Source of the DNA: Zanthoxylum bungeanum
Taxonomy: Eukaryota > Streptophyta > Magnoliopsida > Sapindales > Rutaceae
DNA: 64,000 nucleotides
Direction of reading: 5' to 3'
Assembly: GCA_019454045.1 (NCBI GenBank)
Contig: SKCR01007553.1
Span: forward strand, 1 to 64,000
Shown: one piece after another, positions 58,171 to 64,000 of the stretch
Layout: each line of letters starts with the position of its first letter
Position numbering within the stretch: position 1 is the first letter of the stretch
Translations under genes and position numbers: made by a program
The notes under the pieces: model-generated
What the model was told of the DNA's origin: nothing
Databases searched by the model: none
What the model saw: only the letters and a program-made list of their open reading frames with translations

Positions 58171-60119
58171 TGTTGGAAAATTATTGCCCATAGCATCACT
58201 ATTTTGTAAAGGACATGGTGTTCTTGTACAAAATTAACTATGTGACAAATGAAATTGCTCTTTTATCATTTGTAATTAGATTACTCGGATATATAAATGA
58301 TAAAAGTCCATATGATTAGTACCGGATTAATAAGATATGAGACAGTATTAATCCATGAAAGGTTTAATCTTTAATATCCATAGTCGTAGTATTATCGAGA
58401 CTGGACATCGATAATACGGAATAGGCTAGTATTACACTTGTGCGTGTTATGGAAGCGTAACGGCATAGTTCTCATATATTTGGGTATTGGATACTCATGA
58501 AAGTGTAATATGAGGTTCTGTTTACCAATGGTACGGAAACAGCTTCGCTCTGGATAGACCCATCGGAATCCATTGGTAGTATGACTATGTGTCTATGGGA
58601 ATCCGAATCAGGGTAGGTGTATTTGGTCTTAACCTAAGACTTGCATCGCTAATACTTGCGACAATCAATATACTTTGGTTTTGGTTGTCCGGGGCTTTAA
58701 CAGGTTCTATGTACGCCTCTTCTGGGTATACTGAGAATCGTAGTGTATTGGGTGTGATGTCAAGATGGAAGTATCACTTGAGTCATATGGAGATGATGAT
58801 CACGCGGGGATACGGAACTGGTACACTTAAGTACTGCAGTCATCGAGATAATATGACTAGGTCATGATTATCCGATTATAGAGACTAGTTGTCAGTGATC
58901 CGATATATACTTCGTACGGGGTAGACATAATTCCAGCCCTAGGCCTTGCATGTGACATTCGATACTGGATCGTAATACGCAATACTATGTATACTACGCC
59001 TGACAAAGATTATATATTCCTTTAAAGAATATTTCTGGAGAATTGGGTAGGCACAATGCATTCTAGAAGCCAACCATGTCTTGTAAATCGGTAAGAACGT
59101 GGTACCGGGTACGCACGTATTCGGATAGTCCGATGACCGTATTTACTGCCAATATATCCAGGGATCTCTTGGGTCGCCTCCCAAAGATTCACCGATGACA
59201 TTCGACTCGAACAAGAATTAATCTGGGATTAATTATGAGAGAGAAAAATTAATCTAGGATTAATTACGGCAATAATTAATCCGAGAATTAATTATCATAA
59301 GAGAGAATTTATCTGGGATTAAATTCGTCGAGAAGAGAGAACGTGATTAATTTGGAATTAATCGGTAAAATAAATTTAATAGTTAAATTAGATTTTACTA
59401 TTTAATTTGGCTAAAATAAAATATTAGATATATTAATTGAAATTAGATTTCAACGCGAAATTAAAATTGGATTTTAATTCGTGCGAACGAATTAATTTAG
59501 AATTAATTCTTAAGCGAATTCTGTTATAATTTTACGAGGTATTATTATTTAATTAAATTGGATTTAATTACATCGCAATTGAAAATTCAATTAATCGGAT
59601 TAAACGAATCTGAGCCCGAAGTGTGTTGAGCAAGCCCACTTGAATTTTGAATTTAAAGTGGGGCCCACCAACTTACATCATAAGTCACTTTTTTGGTGAT
59701 AGAAGTTGTTGGTGGATTTTTTTTATGAAACTTGTATTACACACTTTGACTTTTACTTTTGGTAAAGTATATACACTTTTTGGAAAAGGGATTTGGTATT
59801 TTTTTTTTGTTTTTAGAAAATAAAGAAACAAAAACTTCATCTCTCTTCTCCTCTCTACCTCTTGGCCGAACACCATTGCTTCTTTTGGAGAACAATTTTT
59901 CTTTCTTTTGTTCTTGCTAGCACATAAATGAGTGAATCAAGGTGATAGGGAGACTCACCCAAGTGTTGGAAACCCTAATAGAAAGCTTGGAGCTTCATAT
60001 TCAAGAATGAAAAGTTTTGAAACTCATCCAATCAAATTAAGTTTTTCCGCAACTTCTTTGATAATTTTCACACACGAATCACTCTTAGACGATCTTGGCA
60101 TGTTCTAGGAACACTTACA
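58171..60119 (+). repeat. 3' LTR of copia A
   Basis: 1949 bp, starts TGTTGGAAAA after AAGTGGGAGAT, ends ACACTTACA, followed by the TSD ACCCC. Confidence 0.92.
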
Positions 60120-60124
60120 ACCCC

Positions 60125-61251
60125 AAATTTGAAGATAAGTGTAATTTTATTTTTTTGGTGGTTTGTAATTCTAGAAATACCCAAATTGTCAACCTGATTA
60201 ATATCTAATTTATTTATTTAAGTGTGAATGTATAAATTGTTTATACTCATGCATATTTTAAATGCCATATAGAATTAACATAATGCCTACTTTTGCATTA
60301 TAACATGCCATACATATATATGCATTTTCATAAATTTATTTATGATTATAAATAGTTTCAATTAGAATAAAAATTATTTTAGAAATTTTTTTCGATTAGT
60401 CGATTAAATAAAAATGTGAATTAGTTTTAAATCGTTAAATTTGTAAAATTACAGAATTTAGTTCTAAGAATCTCTACTAAATTGTTTATTAAGAATAGCT
60501 TTGATGTTTCATAATAAATTTTAAGTTTTATAGGTAAAGCGAGTAATTTTGTTATGAGAAAATTAACTTGATAATTAGAGTCCTTAAATGTTAATTTCTT
60601 GGTCTTTTTACTAGGTTAACAAAACATTAGATGTTTTATATATAAAATCACTAAACTTAAAATAATAAGTGGGAGCGGGTAGCTTATCAAAACGTCCATT
60701 GGTCTCCACCGTTAGTGTAACATCATGAAATCTAAGTGGAATTTTATGATGACTTTAGTTTCATCCTCCCTAATGAGAGTGCTCGCTTAGTTTAATATCA
60801 ATGTTGTACTTCTCGCGATAGTATTTATATAATTTATTTCATAATTAACCAACCCTAAGGTATTCTTTATGAGTTAAATTTTAAGAATCCAAAACAGTGG
60901 GTTACACTCATAAGAATGTAGTTAAACGTGTTAATTATGTTTTGACCAAAAATCAATTATTAATAAATTTTGAAAATATGAGATATTTTGAAAAAATTTA
61001 TTAATTGAAATTGTCTATATTTTAATAAGGTGTTGTAATTGACTCTAAGGCAACACATTATGCTTATTAAATTTCCAAGGCTATAGTAGTTCATATGCTT
61101 TTTTTAGTATTTAACATATGCATCATGCATCATGATTACTATGCCAAATTAAATTTTGAATTTTATGCATGGAATAATTTAGAATTTTTTTTATTTCAGA
61201 AATATGTCATACCCAATCCTATCACTGTTTGCTACTGAAAAATTATCTAGT
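60125..61251 (+). other. Leader and first codons of gag of copia E
   Basis: Continuation of E after the A insertion. It resembles the B leader but lacks the 94-bp module. An ATG at about 61204 starts a short frame 'MSYPILSLFATEKLSS' resembling copia Gag starts. It is cut after about 16 codons by the CACTA terminus. Confidence 0.6.
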
Positions 61252-62174
61252 CACTACAAGAAAATTATGAAATACTGACCAAAATTACCGATCGAATACA
61301 GACCCATTAAAAATTATAAAAAAATTTGACCAAATACCGACCTTCTATCGACCAAAAAATGACCAATGAAATATTTTATCGATATTCGGTTGGTAAATAA
61401 AGCGCTGAAGACCGATTTAGCGCAAAAAAAAGGCGCTATGTTTTTACTGACGTATTACTAACCATACTTTTGTTCGGTAAATAAATTCCAATTAACGATC
61501 GAAAATGTCGGTCGGTCAGTTATAATTTTTACCAATCGATTATAATTTGACTAGTAATATACAATTAATTTAAATAAAATTATAGAAAATAAATATATAC
61601 TGACGGCATATATTTCGTTCGAATAGTTGGGTCGGTAATTACCGATCGACGTAAATTCGATTGGTAAAATAAGGCGATGATCACCAATTGAGCGCCAAGA
61701 AATGGCGCCATTACTAGCGTATATTTGGTCGGTCGGTAAAATTCCAGAATATAAAAATAAACTTTCACCTTCCCATGAATCACTGCTCAATGTCTTCTTC
61801 ATTTTCAGATTTCTACTCACTGTCTTCTTCACTACTCCAGTCTTGGTAAGTTTTCTTCTCTTGCTACCATATTAATTAACAAATATTATATACAAATCAA
61901 AATAATTAGAAACTTGTATTTGAGGATTATGTTTGGGTGTGGTGTATTTAAGTAATAAAATCAAATTAATTAGGAACTTGTATTATAATTGTATTGATGA
62001 TTATTTTGAAATATTATAGTTTGCTCTACTGTTTCTGTAACAGGATGAATTGTTATATTCTTCCATTTTATAAGATAACAGAAATGAATTCAAACAGAGA
62101 GTGGATGCATGTGAGGTTTCACAATGATGACACACTTAACATGGAATTTGTGAATGAGATATATGAGTTTATTG
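61252..62174 (+). mobile_element. 5' end of a CACTA (En/Spm) transposon, truncated
   Basis: Starts with CACTACAAGAAAA, the standard plant CACTA terminal repeat, followed by sub-terminal ACCGA(C/T) type motifs in both orientations (61285-61740). A likely 5' UTR intron spans 61846-62043 (GT...CAG). The ATG at 62084 opens about 26 codons ('MNSNREWMHVRFHNDD...FVNEIYEFI') resembling the transposase-associated domain at the N-terminus of CACTA TNP2-type transposases. The sequence then switches to a B-like LTR near 62174. The other end is not in the window. Confidence 0.7.
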
Positions 62175-62920
62175 AGATAATAGTTATGAATAAATCGTTC
62201 ATTAGAGAATCAAAAGTACTTAAGGTACAAATAATTAGAGGGGTATTACATATATTTTGACCCGACTCTAATTATGAGATACTCGTGAAGGGTTAATCTG
62301 TATGTAATGACTATATCGAAGGACATCGACATAGTTCGGTTTATATAATATACCTACAGCGATGAGAGTGCATATTTAGGTTTTTAGTAGAATAACCTAA
62401 AGTTAATTATTCGAAATATTTAATTAAAGAGCTTTAATTAATATTTTGGGATTATTGGAGCTCGGAAATGTAGGTCCATTTGGTCCTCGTGCTAGCTCGA
62501 TATATTGAAGCAAAATAAATATAATTGGATAGTCCAATTAATATGATTAATATACATGCATTATGAATATTAATATGATTAATAATATATTTCACACTTG
62601 CAACTTTATGTTAATTTTAATATAAAGTTTTTCCATAATAAACAACTATATGATAATTATTTATTTAATTTAAAATTTTATTATTATATTATATTATATA
62701 ATTTAATTATGATTTTAAATTAATTAGTTTCCAAAATATAGTTTTGGAAACTCCTCTTTTAAAATTGAAAATTATAAAATTTAGTTAGGTAATATGTTTA
62801 ATGTCTTAATTAAGACTTTAAACAAATTTGGAAGCTTCCAAAAAGGACATATGGCCGAATTTTGCAAGGATAAGACTTTGGTGTTTATTTTGTGATTTGA
62901 TTACAAAATATGAACAAGAA
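62175..62920 (+). repeat. Fragment of a B-like copia LTR
   Basis: Aligns to B LTR positions from about 0.77 kb inside it (compare 49718 onward) through the GTAGGTCCATTTGGTCC box (62470-62487) to the 'atggccgaattttg' area near 62850. Both ends are missing: the left abuts CACTA sequence, the right is cut at 62921. Confidence 0.75.
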
Positions 62921-63817
62921 TGTCACATCCCGATATTTCCAGATATGTGATGGGCAGGTGACGGCTTAGCCATCACCCGAACCCCTTACCGACACAACTA
63001 CTTGTACTGAAGATGACTGATTCACAATATGCAATCATATACACATCATAACCTGAAACTTATCTATTTAATAACTCAAATATATACACACATAAAAATC
63101 CATATACAACTGATATAATACTTGACACATATACATGGCCTTATAGCCTATCTTGACATCATCTGACACTGACGACTGTGGCCGACTTGAACTGACACCT
63201 GAGTGTGTAATGATTACCGCCGGGTCCCGTCACCTCCAAGCAATGCCTGAACCTATGGCCTGTAAAACAACTGGAAGTGGGGTATGTCAGGTCTTTTGAA
63301 AGACCTAGTGAGTGAATACTGGAGGGCCAATAAATTAATGTGAAGCGAAATACATGATTAAACTAAAACATAGTATAAAAGACCATTAAAGTATTTAATC
63401 TCGACAACATAAATAATAAACTGGGTGTAACATCCCCGATCTGGTTGATGCTACCGGCAGGGAATAGGCCGTACTATCCCCCTGGGCCTCTGACTTTCTA
63501 ATAATATTGAACTCATCTTACATAAGAACTCATGCATAAGACCGATACCCAACTCAACATCAAAATTTCATAATGCTTTACAGTCTAAAATACTCAAATT
63601 TACTTCATAACTCAACTTTAGAAATAACTCTTATAAATCTTTACATGAATATTCTTTACTAACAATAATATAATACATGACATTTATTGACACCGACTAG
63701 ACTGAACTCTGACTCAATCTGGTGAACTCAACACCCCAGTGACTGCCTTCAGTCTCCATCCTCTCGAGCTCGTCCTCCGATATTCCTACAAAATAAAGAA
63801 ACTGGGTTGGGGGTTAG
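62921..63817. mobile_element. Start of an unclassified LTR-like repeat (H)
   Basis: Begins abruptly with TGTCACATCCCGATATTTCC inside the B-like LTR fragment. It has GC-richer sequence with 'cacccgaaccccttaccg' and 'ctgggttgggggttag', strings I associate with Ty3/gypsy LTR-type repeats. No ORF. Interrupted at 63818 by a copia LTR. Orientation and family unresolved. Confidence 0.4.
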
Positions 63818-64000
63818 TGTTAGACAATTATGACCCATAACGTCACTATTTATAAAAGACATTGTGGTTTTTGTACAAATTAACTATGTGACAAAGGAAA
63901 TAGCTATTTTATCATTTTGTAATTAGATTACTTGAATATATAAATGATAAAAGTCCTTATGATTAGTTCCGGATTATAAGATGTGAGACAATATCAATCC
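63818..64000 (+). repeat. Start of another A-family copia LTR
   Basis: TGTTAGACAATTATGACCCA followed by sequence aligning to 33627-33810 and 58171-58350. Runs off the window; the expected left target duplication is GTTAG (63813-63817). Confidence 0.8.

Larger units (their letters stand above)
33627..60119 (+). mobile_element. Copia element A with nested insertions
   Basis: LTRs 33627-35577 and 58171-60119 with TSD ACCCC (33622-33626 and 60120-60124). Its own sequence is 35578-36910, 40425-40906 and 54116-58170. The rest is inserted: a 3.5-kb solo LTR (36911-40424) and element C (40907-54115), which carries B. Removing the insertions gives an element of about 9.8 kb, same layout as D. Coding regions are degenerate; LTRs differ by several per cent. 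Confidence 0.9.
31133..61251 (+). mobile_element. Old copia element E, split by A and capped by a CACTA element
   Basis: 5' LTR 31133-33007, primer site 33010, leader 33022-33626, then element A with ACCCC on both sides (33622-33626 and 60120-60124). The leader resumes at 60125, and the start of gag at about 61204 is cut by a CACTA terminus at 61252. The leader of E resembles that of B (compare 60660-60910 with 44400-44640). No pol or 3' LTR is in the window. This is the oldest layer of the right-hand nest. Confidence 0.75.

Overview
The window is nuclear DNA of a flowering plant with a repeat-rich genome. It holds one host gene with plant-type introns, plant Ty1/copia and Ty3/gypsy retrotransposons with tRNA-iMet and tRNA-Asp primer sites, an Au-type SINE and the end of a CACTA transposon. 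I cannot name the species. About 90% of the bases are transposable elements, mostly nested.

Layout. (1) 1-26053 is one nest read mainly on the minus strand. The outermost element is a Tat/Ogre-like Ty3/gypsy element (called F): 5' LTR 25480-26053, gag, protease, RT-RNase H, integrase and an antisense ORF; its 3' end is off the left edge. F was hit by a truncated copia LTR (about 21896-23575) and by an Athila/Tat-like gag-only element (G; LTR 13270-15415). G was split by a young copia element (D, 1113-11302, target duplication GCTCG). (2) 26699-30578, minus strand: the only host gene, eight coding exons for translation initiation factor eIF3 subunit L (525 aa). All splice sites and phases close. 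Its largest intron carries a SINE and a probable foldback element. A telo-box and TGGGCY motifs lie upstream. (3) 31133-61251 is a second nest. Old copia E (LTR 31133-33007) contains copia A (33627-60119, target duplication ACCCC). A contains a 3.5-kb solo LTR (36911-40424, ATATC) and a copia relative C (40907-54115). C in turn contains copia B (40946-51279, TACAG). (4) 61252-64000: a CACTA 5' end interrupting the gag of E, a B-like LTR fragment, the start of an unclassified LTR-like repeat, and the start of another A-family LTR running off the window.

No retrotransposon here has an intact polyprotein. B is closest: one reading frame over about 4 kb, broken by one frameshift and four in-frame stops. 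D has nearly identical LTRs but badly broken coding sequence. A, C and E are old remnants.

The most unusual signal is a non-coding module of exactly 94 bp. It occurs twice in the 3.5-kb solo LTR and once in the leader of copia B, at about 88-94% identity with no length change, although the surrounding elements are otherwise unlike each other. Other points of note are a 99% tandem duplication of the integrase C-terminus around the antisense ORF of F, and a dense ACGT-core (G-box/C-box-like) array upstream of the TATA box in the G LTR. Element letters A-H are labels for this report only.
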